NCBI GenBank assembly: GCA_003133325.1
Contig: PKXA01000028.1
Coordinates: 24,213 to 88,212, forward strand
Direction of reading: 5' to 3'
DNA length: 64,000 nt
From: Acidimicrobiaceae bacterium
GTDB taxonomy: Bacteria; Actinomycetota; Acidimicrobiia; Acidimicrobiales; RAAP-2
The notes under the pieces were generated by a model. It was given only the letters and a program-made list of their open reading frames with translations, was not told the DNA's origin and did no database searches. Positions 24,653 through 33,568 of this stretch are shown in pieces (positions within the stretch are counted from its first letter, which is position 1; the number at the start of each line of letters is the position of its first letter). Position numbers and translations under genes: made by a program.

Positions 24653-26089
24653 ATGACACTCGATCTTTCGCGCTGGCAATTCGGTATCACCACGGTCTTC
24701 CACTTCATCTTCGTCCCGCTCACCATCGGGCTTGCGCTGCTGCTGGCCATCATGCAGACGGCGGCCTACCGGACACGGCACGACGAAGAGAAACACCAGA
24801 AGTGGGAACGCATGACGGTCTTCTGGCGCCGACTCTTCCTCATCAACTTCGCCATCGGGGTGGTCACCGGCATCGTCCAGGAGTTCCAGTTCGGCATGAA
24901 CTGGGCGGCCTATTCGCGTTACGTGGGAAGCGTCTTCGGCGCCCCCCTCGCCGTCGAGGCCCTCCTGGCCTTCTTTTTGGAGTCGACCTTCCTCGGAGTG
25001 TGGATCTTCGGGAGAGACAGGGTGTCCGCTCGCATCCACCTGGCGTCGATCTGGCTGGTGAGCATCGGCACCATGCTGTCCGCCTATTTCATTCTGGCGG
25101 CCAACGCCTGGATGCAGCATCCGGTCGGCTACAAGGTGAGCGGCAATCGCGCCGTCATGACCAACTTCTGGGCCGTCATGTCCAACAGCACGCTGATCAG
25201 CTCCTTCCTCCATGTCTTCACTGCCGCGTTGGTGACGGCAACCATGCTGATGCTCGGGGTGAGCGCGTGGCACCTGCTCCGGAGCCACCGTGCCGGGGAG
25301 TCACCCCATCCGGTATTCTCCGCCTCGGCCAAACTGGCGCTGATCATCGGGGCCATTGCCATCGTGGCCACCATGTTCTTCGGCGACAATCAGGCACGGT
25401 TGATGGAGACCCAGCAGCCGATGAAGATGGCGGCGGCCGAGGCCATCTACAACACCCAGAGCGGAGCCAGCTTCTCGCTGCTCACGATCGGGAACCTCTC
25501 GGGCGATCCGATCTTCCAGATACGCCTGCCCCACATGCTCTCGGTGCTGGCCGACAACAGCTGGAGCGGCTCGGTCCAGGGAATCAACCAGATCCAGGCC
25601 AAGGAGAGTGCCACCTACGGACCGGGCAACTACAAGCCGATCCTGTGGGTCACCTACTGGACTTTCCGCATCATGGTGGGCTGCGGGATCCTCATGCTCG
25701 TCGTTCTGGCCACCGGCCTCTGGCTCATGTACCGACGGAAGCTGGAACGCTCGAAATGGTTCCTCTGGCTGGCCGTCCCTGCCACAGCCCTTCCGTTCGT
25801 GGCCAATGCGACGGGTTGGATCTTCACCGAAATGGGACGCCAGCCCTGGGTGGTCTACGGATTGCTCAAGACCTCCCAAGCCGTCTCCGATGTCGGCACC
25901 GGCTACGTGGTCACCACCCTGATCGGATTCACCGCCATCTACAGCTTGCTGGCGATCATCGACTTCGGGCTCATGGCCCGCTACGCGCGTCGTGATCCCG
26001 ACGCCACAGACGAGCACGACGAACACGACCACGACGATCACAACGAGCTCGAGCCCGGTGAAGACCGGGTTCGGGCTCTCGTCTACTGA
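24653..26089 (+). CDS. cydA: Cytochrome bd oxidase subunit I
   Basis: 478-residue polytopic subunit of the bd-type quinol oxidase. It opens 'LDLSRWQFGITTVFHFIFVPLTIGL', placing the heme-ligand His at residue 17, followed by 'QFGMNWAAYSRYVGSVFGAPLAVEALLAFFLESTFLG' and later 'GRQPWVVYGLLKTSQAVS', all hallmark CydA segments. The Q-loop is short, as in non-proteobacterial enzymes. With CydB it reduces O2 to water using quinol, with high oxygen affinity and resistance to sulfide, and so could drain electrons supplied by the SQRs encoded just upstream. The C-terminal tail is His/Asp-rich (DEHDEHDHDDHN). 168 bp separate it from the previous small ORF. Confidence 0.95.
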   Translation: MTLDLSRWQFGITTVFHFIFVPLTIGLALLLAIMQTAAYRTRHDEEKHQKWERMTVFWRRLFLINFAIGVVTGIVQEFQFGMNWAAYSRYVGSVFGAPLAVEALLAFFLESTFLGVWIFGRDRVSARIHLASIWLVSIGTMLSAYFILAANAWMQHPVGYKVSGNRAVMTNFWAVMSNSTLISSFLHVFTAALVTATMLMLGVSAWHLLRSHRAGESPHPVFSASAKLALIIGAIAIVATMFFGDNQARLMETQQPMKMAAAEAIYNTQSGASFSLLTIGNLSGDPIFQIRLPHMLSVLADNSWSGSVQGINQIQAKESATYGPGNYKPILWVTYWTFRIMVGCGILMLVVLATGLWLMYRRKLERSKWFLWLAVPATALPFVANATGWIFTEMGRQPWVVYGLLKTSQAVSDVGTGYVVTTLIGFTAIYSLLAIIDFGLMARYARRDPDATDEHDEHDHDDHNELEPGEDRVRALVY

Positions 26090-26106
26090 GCCAACAGGGA
26101 GAATTG

Positions 26107-27270
26107 ATGGTTTCCGCAATCGCCACGACGGTCCCGCCGTATACCGGGCTCGAAGTGTTCTGGTTCATCATCATCGCCATTCTGTGGGTGGGCTACTTCG
26201 TGCTCGAGGGGTTCGACTTCGGCGTCGGCATGCTGTTGCCGGTGGTGGGCAAAAACGACCTCGACCGCAGGGTGATGATCAATACCATCGGCCCGGTGTG
26301 GGATGGGAACGAGGTCTGGCTGCTGGTGGCAGGAGGCGCCACGTTCGCTGCCTTCCCCGATTGGTACGCCACCTTGTTCAGCGGCTTCTACCTGCCGCTG
26401 TTCCTTATTCTGGCCGCACTCATCTTTCGGGGAGTGGCCTTCGAGTTCCGAGCCAAGCGCGCCCTGCCGGCGTGGAGGACCGCCTGGGACCACGCCATCT
26501 TCTGGGGAAGCCTCATCCCTGCCCTGCTGTGGGGCGTGGCCTTCGCCAATATCCTGCGCGGGGTACCGATCGGGCGGAACTACAGCTACTACGGGTCATT
26601 CTTCAACCTGCTCAACCCCTACGCGCTGGTCGGCGGGATCACCACGCTGCTCCTGTTCGCCCTACACGGTGCCGTGTTCCTGTCCCTCAAGACCACCGAC
26701 GAGATCCACGATCGAGCCTCCCGTGTGGCCAAGATCCTCGCTCCGGTCGCCGCCGCCGCCCTGGTGGCGTTTCTGGTGTGGACCTACGTGAACGCCCACA
26801 ACGCGCACGACACGGGACTGGTTCCTCCGTTCCTCCCCATCCTGACCATCGTCGCAGTAGCCGTGGTCGGCTGGCTCCTCCGCGAACGCCTGGAGGGTTG
26901 GGCCTTCGTAGCCACCGCAATCGGCCTGCTCGGCCTGGTGGCGACCATCTTTCTGAATCTCTACCCGAGGGTGATGGTGTCGAGCATCTCCCCTGCCTTC
27001 AACCTGACCATCGGCAACTCTGCCTCGGCGCCGTACACCCTCAAGGTCATGACCATCGTGGCGCTGATCTTCACGCCGATCGTGCTGGTCTACCAGGGCT
27101 GGTCGTACTGGGTGTTCCGTGAGCGGGTGCGTCGGCCGAGCCAACCCTCCATCCCGCCCGGCTCCACCCGCGGTTCATCGAGTGCCGGCGATACCGAAGG
27201 GAGCGGCAACCACGCGTTGACATCCTCCGGTGACACGACCACGCCGCCCATTGAAAGCGGAACCCCCTGA
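26107..27270 (+). CDS. cydB: Cytochrome bd oxidase subunit II
   Basis: 387-residue multi-pass membrane subunit. The N-terminus carries the diagnostic 'WVGYFVLEGFDFGVGMLLP' and 'NTIGPVWDGNEVWLLVAGGATFAAFPDWYATLFSG'. It pairs with CydA 17 bp upstream. ATG 26107 (GGGAG upstream) is preferred over the TTG one codon earlier that the track uses. A ~45-residue Ser/Thr/Pro-rich C-terminal tail extends beyond the usual CydB end. The exporter genes that mature the oxidase follow directly. Confidence 0.95.
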   Translation: MVSAIATTVPPYTGLEVFWFIIIAILWVGYFVLEGFDFGVGMLLPVVGKNDLDRRVMINTIGPVWDGNEVWLLVAGGATFAAFPDWYATLFSGFYLPLFLILAALIFRGVAFEFRAKRALPAWRTAWDHAIFWGSLIPALLWGVAFANILRGVPIGRNYSYYGSFFNLLNPYALVGGITTLLLFALHGAVFLSLKTTDEIHDRASRVAKILAPVAAAALVAFLVWTYVNAHNAHDTGLVPPFLPILTIVAVAVVGWLLRERLEGWAFVATAIGLLGLVATIFLNLYPRVMVSSISPAFNLTIGNSASAPYTLKVMTIVALIFTPIVLVYQGWSYWVFRERVRRPSQPSIPPGSTRGSSSAGDTEGSGNHALTSSGDTTTPPIESGTP

Positions 27271-27347
27271 TCTCGGGCGGCACCCGGTCTCGGGGCCTGA
27301 TCGATCCCCGCCTGGCTCGTCGAGTCGCCATCACCCGCCGCTACCTG

Positions 27348-29018
27348 GTGGCCGCGGTGGCGGTGGGTATCGGCACGACGGTGTGCCTGGTGGCCCAGGC
27401 CGTCCTGTTGGGCTCCATCGTCCAGCAGGTCCTCCTCGACCACGCCCCGCGGGACCGGGTCGTCCCCCAACTGGTCGGGCTATGCGGCACATTCATGTTC
27501 CGGGCGGCCTGTTCGTGGTCGGGCGAGTTGGCGGCACACCGGACCTCCGCCCAGGTGACCTCGACGCTCCGGCGGCAACTCCTCGCCCGTGCGGTCGCCC
27601 TCGGGCCATCGTGGCTGGCCACCGAGCGCACCGGCGAGCTGGCCGCGTCGGCGACGCAGGGGGTGGAAGCTCTCGACGCCTACTTCGCCCGCTATCTGCC
27701 CACCGCCGTATTGGCGGCCTTGACACCAGTGGTCCTCTTGACTTTCATCCTGTGGACCGACTGGCCCTCCTTCATCATCTTGGCCGTCACGGTGTCGGTC
27801 ATCCCCCTCTTCATGGTGCTCCTCGGCCTCGAGGCGAAGCGGACCGCGTCGCACCAGTGGGCTCGACTCTCCGGACTGTCGGCGACGTTCTACGACCTGC
27901 TGCAGGGCCTCCCCACCCTCCGCGCCTTCGGCCGGGCCCGTTCGGGACGGCGCACACTGGAACGGGCCAACGAGGAGTTTCGGGCGACCACCATGAGTAC
28001 CTTGCGAGTGGCGTTCCTCTCCTCGCTGGCCCTCGAGGTCCTCGCCTCGGTGGGAACCGCCCTGGTCGCGCTCTTCCTCGGGCTCCGACTGCTCGACGGC
28101 ACCGTGCAACTCGGAATGGCGCTGGCCATCCTGGTCCTCGCCCCTGAGGTCTACCTTCCTCTGCGTCGTGCCGGCGCCGAGTTCCATGCCAGTGCGGAGG
28201 GGCAGGCCGCCGCCGAGCGCATCCTCGACATCCTCGACGATGGCGACCAGGCCACGGAGGATCGATCGTCCCGAGAAGCCGGCGGGGAACACGACCTCCC
28301 TGTGGTCGCCGGCAACACGATCCGCCTCACCGACGTGGAGGTCCGCTACCCCGGGCGCAGCGTTCCTGTTCTCGATGGCGTCGACCTGACCATCGAACCC
28401 GGTGAGCACCTGGCGATCACCGGCGAGTCCGGGTCGGGAAAGTCGACGCTGCTCTCGGTGATGATGGGATTCGTGGAGCCGAGCCACGGGGCGGTCACCG
28501 TCGGGGGCGTCGATCTTCGCAGCCTCTCCCTCCGTGACTGGCGCCGACAGATCGCCTGGGTTCCCCAGCGGCCCTACCTGGTCCGTGGGACGATCGGCGA
28601 AAACCTCCTCCTCGGCAACCCCGATGCCGACAGTCCGGCGCTGTACCGCTCGATCGAGTTGTCCGGTCTGTCCGGGCTGGTCGAGCGGTTGCCCGGTGGA
28701 TTGGATACCCCGGTTGGCGAAGGGGGCATCACGCTGAGCGCCGGTGAACGCCAGAGGATCGCCCTCGGGCGGGCCATTCTGCGGGACGTCCCGTTGGTCC
28801 TGTTGGACGAGCCGACCGCCCACCTCGACGCCGACAGGGAAGCCTCACTGCGTGACGCTCTGGGGCCGTGGCTGGACGGCCGGACGGTCGTGGTGGCTGC
28901 TCATCGACGCGGCCTGGTGGGTCGGGTCGACCGCACGGCGACGCTGGTCGGCGGGCAGATCGTCGAGGTCGGTAACGCCAGCCCCCAAGGGACACGACCG
29001 ATCGGGGCCCGGCCATGA
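27348..29018 (+). CDS. cydD: Thiol/heme ABC exporter subunit CydD
   Basis: 556-residue ABC exporter half: transmembrane domain ~1-300 and an NBD with Walker A GESGSGKST, signature LSAGERQR and Walker B 'LVLLDEPTAHLD'. CydDC exports glutathione/cysteine-type reductants and is needed for bd oxidase assembly. The N-terminus is uncertain: the family-like segment 'LIDPRLARRVAITRRYLV' lies upstream of the GTG at 27348 in the same open frame, but only CTG codons (e.g. 27297) could start there, so a non-standard start is possible. The stop overlaps cydC by four bases (ATGA). Confidence 0.9.
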   Translation: MAAVAVGIGTTVCLVAQAVLLGSIVQQVLLDHAPRDRVVPQLVGLCGTFMFRAACSWSGELAAHRTSAQVTSTLRRQLLARAVALGPSWLATERTGELAASATQGVEALDAYFARYLPTAVLAALTPVVLLTFILWTDWPSFIILAVTVSVIPLFMVLLGLEAKRTASHQWARLSGLSATFYDLLQGLPTLRAFGRARSGRRTLERANEEFRATTMSTLRVAFLSSLALEVLASVGTALVALFLGLRLLDGTVQLGMALAILVLAPEVYLPLRRAGAEFHASAEGQAAAERILDILDDGDQATEDRSSREAGGEHDLPVVAGNTIRLTDVEVRYPGRSVPVLDGVDLTIEPGEHLAITGESGSGKSTLLSVMMGFVEPSHGAVTVGGVDLRSLSLRDWRRQIAWVPQRPYLVRGTIGENLLLGNPDADSPALYRSIELSGLSGLVERLPGGLDTPVGEGGITLSAGERQRIALGRAILRDVPLVLLDEPTAHLDADREASLRDALGPWLDGRTVVVAAHRRGLVGRVDRTATLVGGQIVEVGNASPQGTRPIGARP

Positions 29019-30841
29019 GCACAGTTGCGAGCCCGGAGCCCGTCCAGCCGCGCTCTCCCTGGGCCACCCTTCGCACCGTGCTGCGGATCGGTGCCCCGCC
29101 CCGAGCCCGCTTCCTCCTCAGCACGGTCCTCGGGAGCGCCGCGGCCATGTGCACGGTTGCGCTTCTGGCCTGTTCGGGTGCGCTGATCGACAAGGCCGCG
29201 CTCCGCCCGCCGCTCTACACCCTCACCGTTCTGATGGCTGCCGTCCAGCTGTTGGCCCTCGGTCGCGGGCCGTTCCGCTATGGCGAGCGCCTCGTCTCGC
29301 ACGACGCCGCCCTCGGAGCACTTGCCCGGATCCGGATGTGGCTCTACGACGAGGTCGAGCCGCGATCCCCTGCCGGACTCTCCCAGTGGCGCAGCGGCGA
29401 TCTCCTGACGCGGGCCACTGGCGATGTGGACCTCTTGCAGGATCTCTACCTGCGCGGCATCTCACCCGTCATCGTCGCCACCGTCACCTCGCTGTTCGCC
29501 GTGGTCGTCGTGGCTATCGTGCTGCCGGCGGCAGGCGTGGTGCTCGCCGCGTGCCTGGCGGGTGGAGTGGGCCTCTCGTCTGCTGTGGCGTGGACCCGCC
29601 AGCACCGTCTCGGGGCAACGGAGGAAGCTCTGCGGGGCGAGCTCGGAGCCGACGTGGTGGAACTCCTCCGGGCCGCGCCGGACCTGATCGCGCTGGGAAG
29701 GGACGAAGAGTATCTCGAGCGGGCCCTGGTCACCGACGCCGCCCTGACCCGGCTCGCGTGCCGGCGCTCGTGGACCGAAGGTGCGATGTCGGCCATCTCG
29801 GTCGTCTTCACCGGAGCGGCCGTGGTCGCATTGCTGGCCGTCGCCATCCCGGCCATCGGCACCCACCGGCTGCCGGGCTACATGGTGGCGGTCCTTCCTC
29901 TGGTGGCGCTGGGTGCCTTCGAGGTGGTGACCCCGGTGGCGGACGCAGTGTCAAGGCTCTCCCATCACGTGGAGGCGGCTCGCCGCCTGTTGGACATCGC
30001 CGACCTCCCCCTACCGGTCAGCGACCCGACCGACCCGGCGCCCGCCCCCACCGGCACGGAGGTGTCCCTCGACCGTGCCGTGCTCCGTTACGGACCGGAC
30101 CATCCCCGGGCGTTGAACGGGCTCACCCTGTCGATCCCGGAGGGCCGCAGAGTGGCCCTCATCGGTCCCAGTGGTGCCGGCAAAAGCAGCGTGGTCAACG
30201 TCCTCCTGCGCTTCTGGGCCCTGGAGGACGGCGAAGCCGCCATCGGGGGGACTTCGCTCGACCACCTCAGCCAGGAGACGGCTCGCAGTCTGATCGGCTG
30301 GGTGGCCCAGGACACCCACCTGTTCAACACCACCGTCGGTGCGAACATCGCCCTGGCCCGGCCCGGCGCGGACGACGGGGAGATCGCCGCCGCCGCCCGG
30401 GCGGCACAACTCGGCCCGTGGGTCGACTCGCTGCCACGCGGCCTCGACACGCCGGTCGGCGAAGAGGGAGCGCAGCTCTCGGGTGGCCAGCGCCAACGCC
30501 TGGCCCTGGCCCGCGCCCTCCTGGCCCGGGCGCCGGTGCTCGTCCTCGACGAGCCGACCTCGGGCCTCGACGAGCCGACCGCCGAACGGCTTGTCCATGA
30601 CGTCCTGGCCACCACCACCGGTACCAGCCTCCTCTACGTCACCCACCGGGCCGACGAGTTGGCGGCGTTCGACGAAGTGTTCATTGTCGACAACGGCAAG
30701 GTGGTCGGGCATTTCGACCCGAAGGCCCGCCTCCCGCATGGCGACGTCCAATCCGGCCAGGCCGCACCCATCGTTCCCGAACTGTTCGATGCCATCACGG
30801 CCCCGAGTAGGGTCGGCACCTCGGGGTTGGGGGCCGTCTGA
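29015..30841 (+). CDS. cydC: Thiol/heme ABC exporter subunit CydC
   Basis: 608-residue ABC exporter half with six membrane helices (~residues 25-300) and an NBD: Walker A GPSGAGKSS, signature LSGGQRQRLALARA, Walker B 'VLVLDEPTSGLD'. It forms the heterodimeric CydDC exporter with the preceding gene, whose stop it overlaps. Gene order A-B-D-C is common in actinobacteria. The transcript probably ends before the strong hairpin at 30981. Confidence 0.92.
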   Translation: MSTVASPEPVQPRSPWATLRTVLRIGAPPRARFLLSTVLGSAAAMCTVALLACSGALIDKAALRPPLYTLTVLMAAVQLLALGRGPFRYGERLVSHDAALGALARIRMWLYDEVEPRSPAGLSQWRSGDLLTRATGDVDLLQDLYLRGISPVIVATVTSLFAVVVVAIVLPAAGVVLAACLAGGVGLSSAVAWTRQHRLGATEEALRGELGADVVELLRAAPDLIALGRDEEYLERALVTDAALTRLACRRSWTEGAMSAISVVFTGAAVVALLAVAIPAIGTHRLPGYMVAVLPLVALGAFEVVTPVADAVSRLSHHVEAARRLLDIADLPLPVSDPTDPAPAPTGTEVSLDRAVLRYGPDHPRALNGLTLSIPEGRRVALIGPSGAGKSSVVNVLLRFWALEDGEAAIGGTSLDHLSQETARSLIGWVAQDTHLFNTTVGANIALARPGADDGEIAAAARAAQLGPWVDSLPRGLDTPVGEEGAQLSGGQRQRLALARALLARAPVLVLDEPTSGLDEPTAERLVHDVLATTTGTSLLYVTHRADELAAFDEVFIVDNGKVVGHFDPKARLPHGDVQSGQAAPIVPELFDAITAPSRVGTSGLGAV

Positions 30842-30980
30842 GGGCTGGCCCGTCGGCGGTCTCATCGTGCCAGTATTCCCATCGGCACGATCAGGAGTTC
30901 AGCCTTTGTTCCGTGCCCAGGAAGGCGAAGGGCTCGGCCACCGAGGTGAAGGACACCAAAAGGTCGATCGCATTCCTTAG

Positions 30981-31026
30981 CCTCGATCCACGTGCGTCCA
31001 GCAGCTCTGACGCACGTGGATCGAGG
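30981..31026. promoter_or_regulatory. Perfect 18-bp inverted repeat (hairpin)
   Basis: CCTCGATCCACGTGCGTC is followed after 10 nt by its exact reverse complement, a very stable stem. It lies 139 bp after cydC and 26 bp before the histidine kinase start. No U-tract follows on either strand, so it is not a classical intrinsic terminator; it may be a factor-assisted terminator, an operator containing an E-box-like CACGTG, or a leader structure for the kinase mRNA. Confidence 0.75.
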
Positions 31027-31052
31027 ATTAGACTGCCTCGAGAGGTCTCATC

Positions 31053-32156
31053 GTGGCTCGACATTTTTGGAATCTGCGAGGAAAGCGGGACACTCAGGAG
31101 CTATTGGCGGCCATCGTGGCATCCAGCGACGATGCCATCTTCTCAAGGGCTCCCGATGGCATCATCTGCTGTTGGAACGCCGGTGCTGAACGCATGTTCG
31201 GCTACGGCGCCGAGGAGATAGTGGGGCAACCGGTCAAACTGCTCATCCCCGAGCATCGCCGGGGCGAGGGGCGACTGTTCGGCGAAGTGTCGGCCGGCGA
31301 GTTGGTGGACCATTATGAAACCGAAGGGCTCCGCAAGGACGGGAGCCAGGTGTGGGTGTCGCTCACAGTTTCCCCTGTCCATGATCAGGCGGGTTCGATC
31401 GTCGGAGCATCGACGATCGCCCGTGACATCACGGAGCGCAAGCGCGTCGAAGACGAGCTGGCGGAGGCCCAGGCGACCCTGGTGCGCAGGGAGCGGCTCT
31501 CTGCTGTCGGGGAAATGGCGACCGTGATCGGCCACGAGCTTCGCAACCCGCTGGGGGCTGTCATCAACTTGTTGTTCCTTGCCCGCAACAGACTCACCGA
31601 CCATGACGACCCCGAGCTCGACGGCTACCTCGATCGGATAGAGAGGGAGACGAACCGGGCCGCGGCGCTCTCCGATGACCTCATCGCATATATGCAAGAA
31701 CACGATCCCGTCATCGTCCCCCTCGACTTTGGTGCCGTGGTGGCCGAAGTCCTCGAATTGACTCCGCCACCACCGGGAATCGAGGTATCCGTAGAGGGCC
31801 TCGGAGTCGACCTGCAGGCCGACCGGGGCCAACTGGTCCAGATTCTGACAAAGCTCATCACCAACGCCTATCAGGCCATGCCTGATGGGGGACCGCTCCG
31901 GGTGACCGGTTCGAAGAGCGATGGCTTCGTCGAGATCACGGTGGAGGACAGCGGTGTGGGCATAGACCCGGCGGTTGCCGAACGTCTGTTGGAACCCTTC
32001 TTCACGACCAAGCCCACCGGGACCGGCCTCGGATTGGCCATCGTCAAGCGTTTCACCGAAGGGCATAACGGCACCGTCTCCATCGAGGGCGGACCAACAG
32101 GCGGGGCGCGGGTGACCATTCGGCTACCTCACGCCATAGCCGGGGCGACACCATGA
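31053..32156 (+). CDS. PAS-domain sensor histidine kinase
   Basis: 367-residue kinase without predicted membrane helices. PAS domain ~15-130 ('DDAIFSRAPDGIICCWNAGAERMFGYGAEEIVGQP' start, 'ARDITERKRVE' end), dimerisation/phosphoacceptor helix with GHELRNPL (His161), then an HATPase_c domain with N-box 'LITNAYQAMPDG', 'VEDSGVGIDP' and 'TGTGLGLAIVKRF'. A Cys-Cys pair (ICCWN) sits in the PAS fold. The cytosolic PAS could bind heme, flavin or a small molecule; no heme-specific motif was identified. GTG start with GAGAGG upstream. The stop overlaps the response regulator start by four bases. It likely senses redox or oxygen, given cydABDC beside it. Confidence 0.92.
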   Translation: MARHFWNLRGKRDTQELLAAIVASSDDAIFSRAPDGIICCWNAGAERMFGYGAEEIVGQPVKLLIPEHRRGEGRLFGEVSAGELVDHYETEGLRKDGSQVWVSLTVSPVHDQAGSIVGASTIARDITERKRVEDELAEAQATLVRRERLSAVGEMATVIGHELRNPLGAVINLLFLARNRLTDHDDPELDGYLDRIERETNRAAALSDDLIAYMQEHDPVIVPLDFGAVVAEVLELTPPPPGIEVSVEGLGVDLQADRGQLVQILTKLITNAYQAMPDGGPLRVTGSKSDGFVEITVEDSGVGIDPAVAERLLEPFFTTKPTGTGLGLAIVKRFTEGHNGTVSIEGGPTGGARVTIRLPHAIAGATP

Positions 32157-32545
32157 CCGACGATGTCAAGGTTCTCGTACTGGTGGTAGACGACAACGAC
32201 GGAATACGCGAGTCCACCGCCGCCGTCCTGAGGTCCGTCGGATACACCGTCACCGAGACGAAAGACGGGGAGGCCGCTCTGGAGGAGATCAACCAGAAGC
32301 CGTTCGATGTCGTTGTGCTCGACGAGCGCATGCCCAAACTGAACGGCACTGAAGTTGTCCGAACCATGTGCCCTGAACCTCCGCCACCGGTGATCGTGAT
32401 GGCTTCGGCCTATGACTTCGACTCCGACTTTCGGCAGAACATCGGCACAAGAGTCTTCAGGTACCTGAAGAAGCCCGTTCGCCCCAAAGACCTGATCGAG
32501 ACAGTCGGTGCCGCCGGTGAGTACGCAAGAGCCGTAGGCGGGTGA
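32153..32545 (+). CDS. Single-domain response regulator (receiver only)
   Basis: 130-residue CheY-like receiver: acidic pocket DDND (~13-16), phosphoacceptor Asp57 in VVVLDERMP, Ser in MASAYD and Lys in 'YLKKPVRPKDLI'. There is no output domain, so it must act by protein contact, as a phosphotransfer intermediate, or through a downstream partner outside the window. The ATG overlaps the kinase stop (ATGA), making the kinase its cognate partner. Confidence 0.92.
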   Translation: MTDDVKVLVLVVDDNDGIRESTAAVLRSVGYTVTETKDGEAALEEINQKPFDVVVLDERMPKLNGTEVVRTMCPEPPPPVIVMASAYDFDSDFRQNIGTRVFRYLKKPVRPKDLIETVGAAGEYARAVGG

Positions 32546-33050
32546 GAAGCAACCAGGCGACACGCCCGCATACGCTTACCGAGCACCGTATCTTTGTCGC
32601 TGGCGCGCACTTCGGCGCCCACAAGAACTGGAGAGCGCGACCAGCCGTGGTAGTTGACGACATCACCCTGGAACTGACGGTGTGGGTAACCCCACACCGA
32701 GCCACGGCCGCCCGTTATCCGCGGTTCAGAGTGTTCCGGGCCGGATGCTCGCCGAGTCGGCCACGGCCATCGGACGGTCGTCGGTCGTCGGTTGTCCGAA
32801 TAGCCTTGTAGGGATTCAACGACGGCGCCTCGTCCGCTCTGTTGGCATGGCCGCACATTTCGACGCTCGTCAGCTTGATGGGGCCGACGAGGGCCAAGCA
32901 GGTGTCACTCAACATCCGTTCGGTGACAGCCACCGAGCCGGCTCTTCCAACTCTGGGATTCGAAGCCCTGGGACCGAGTGTGCCGACCCGCTGCCCTGGC
33001 GGCTCGGTGACCAGACTCATCCACTCGAGGAACGAGCTGGTCGATCCCCG
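32546..33050. other. Interval between response regulator and ArsR gene
   Basis: 505 bp between convergent transcription units. An 89-codon ORF (32542-32811 plus) begins by overlapping the response-regulator stop but has no recognisable domain and skewed Arg content, so it is not called. No terminator hairpin with U-tract was seen. Confidence 0.5.
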
Positions 33051-33410
33051 TCAGGAACTTCGTGTGAGCGGTGGGGGTACCTCGACCGCCTCGAGGTCGG
33101 CGAGAAGGCCTTGGGTCTCGGCGAGAGAGGAGCTGAGGATCTGTTTGGCCACATCGAGGAGCTCGAAGAGCAATGGATTGCCGACCGAATAGACCACTCT
33201 GGCGCCTTCTCTGCGCGCCTGGACCAGCTTGGCTCGTCGCATGATGCCCAGCTGCTGAGAGAGATGCGAGGACTCGATTCCCACAGCGGGAATCAGTTCG
33301 CTCACGGCCCGCTCCCCTCCGCGAAGCACCTCGAGCACGCGGATCCTCGCAGGGTGGCCCAGCGTCTTGAAGAAATCTGCCTTCACCTGATAGATCGGTG
33401 CGGTTGCCAC
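33051..33410 (-). CDS. ArsR-family repressor, Rv0081-like
   Basis: 119-residue winged-helix regulator ('QVKADFFKTLGHPARIRVLEVLRGGERAVSEL', recognition helix 'SSHLSQQLGIMRRAKLVQARREG'). It contains no cysteine, so no classical ArsR/SmtB metal site. The sequence closely resembles what I recall of Mycobacterium tuberculosis Rv0081, the hypoxia-linked regulator located beside the Rv0082-Rv0087 formate-hydrogenlyase-like operon, and here it also follows such an operon (158 bp gap, same strand). GTG start with AAGGAG upstream. It probably regulates the complex and perhaps itself. Confidence 0.9.
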   Translation of the reverse strand: MATAPIYQVKADFFKTLGHPARIRVLEVLRGGERAVSELIPAVGIESSHLSQQLGIMRRAKLVQARREGARVVYSVGNPLLFELLDVAKQILSSSLAETQGLLADLEAVEVPPPLTRSS

Positions 33411-33568
33411 AGTTGGTCTTCTCCTTTTCGGTCCAGGCGCTCGTTTTGTCTAACATCGGGTCTCCGTCCCACCTCAGGGCGCCCGAGGGTTGACAGGCTA
33501 ACGGATTCATCAAGATGTCATATACTGGCGTGCCTCGCTGGCCCTTCTCGATCAGGCCGCCCAATGAG

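Noticed and set aside
24502-25995. 497-codon plus-strand ORF overlapping cydA
   Set aside because: Pro/Arg/His-rich frame-shifted reading; CydA in the adjacent frame has all family signatures.
28744-30600. 618-codon plus-strand ORF overlapping cydD and cydC
   Set aside because: Out-of-frame reading of two ABC exporter genes with intact Walker motifs.
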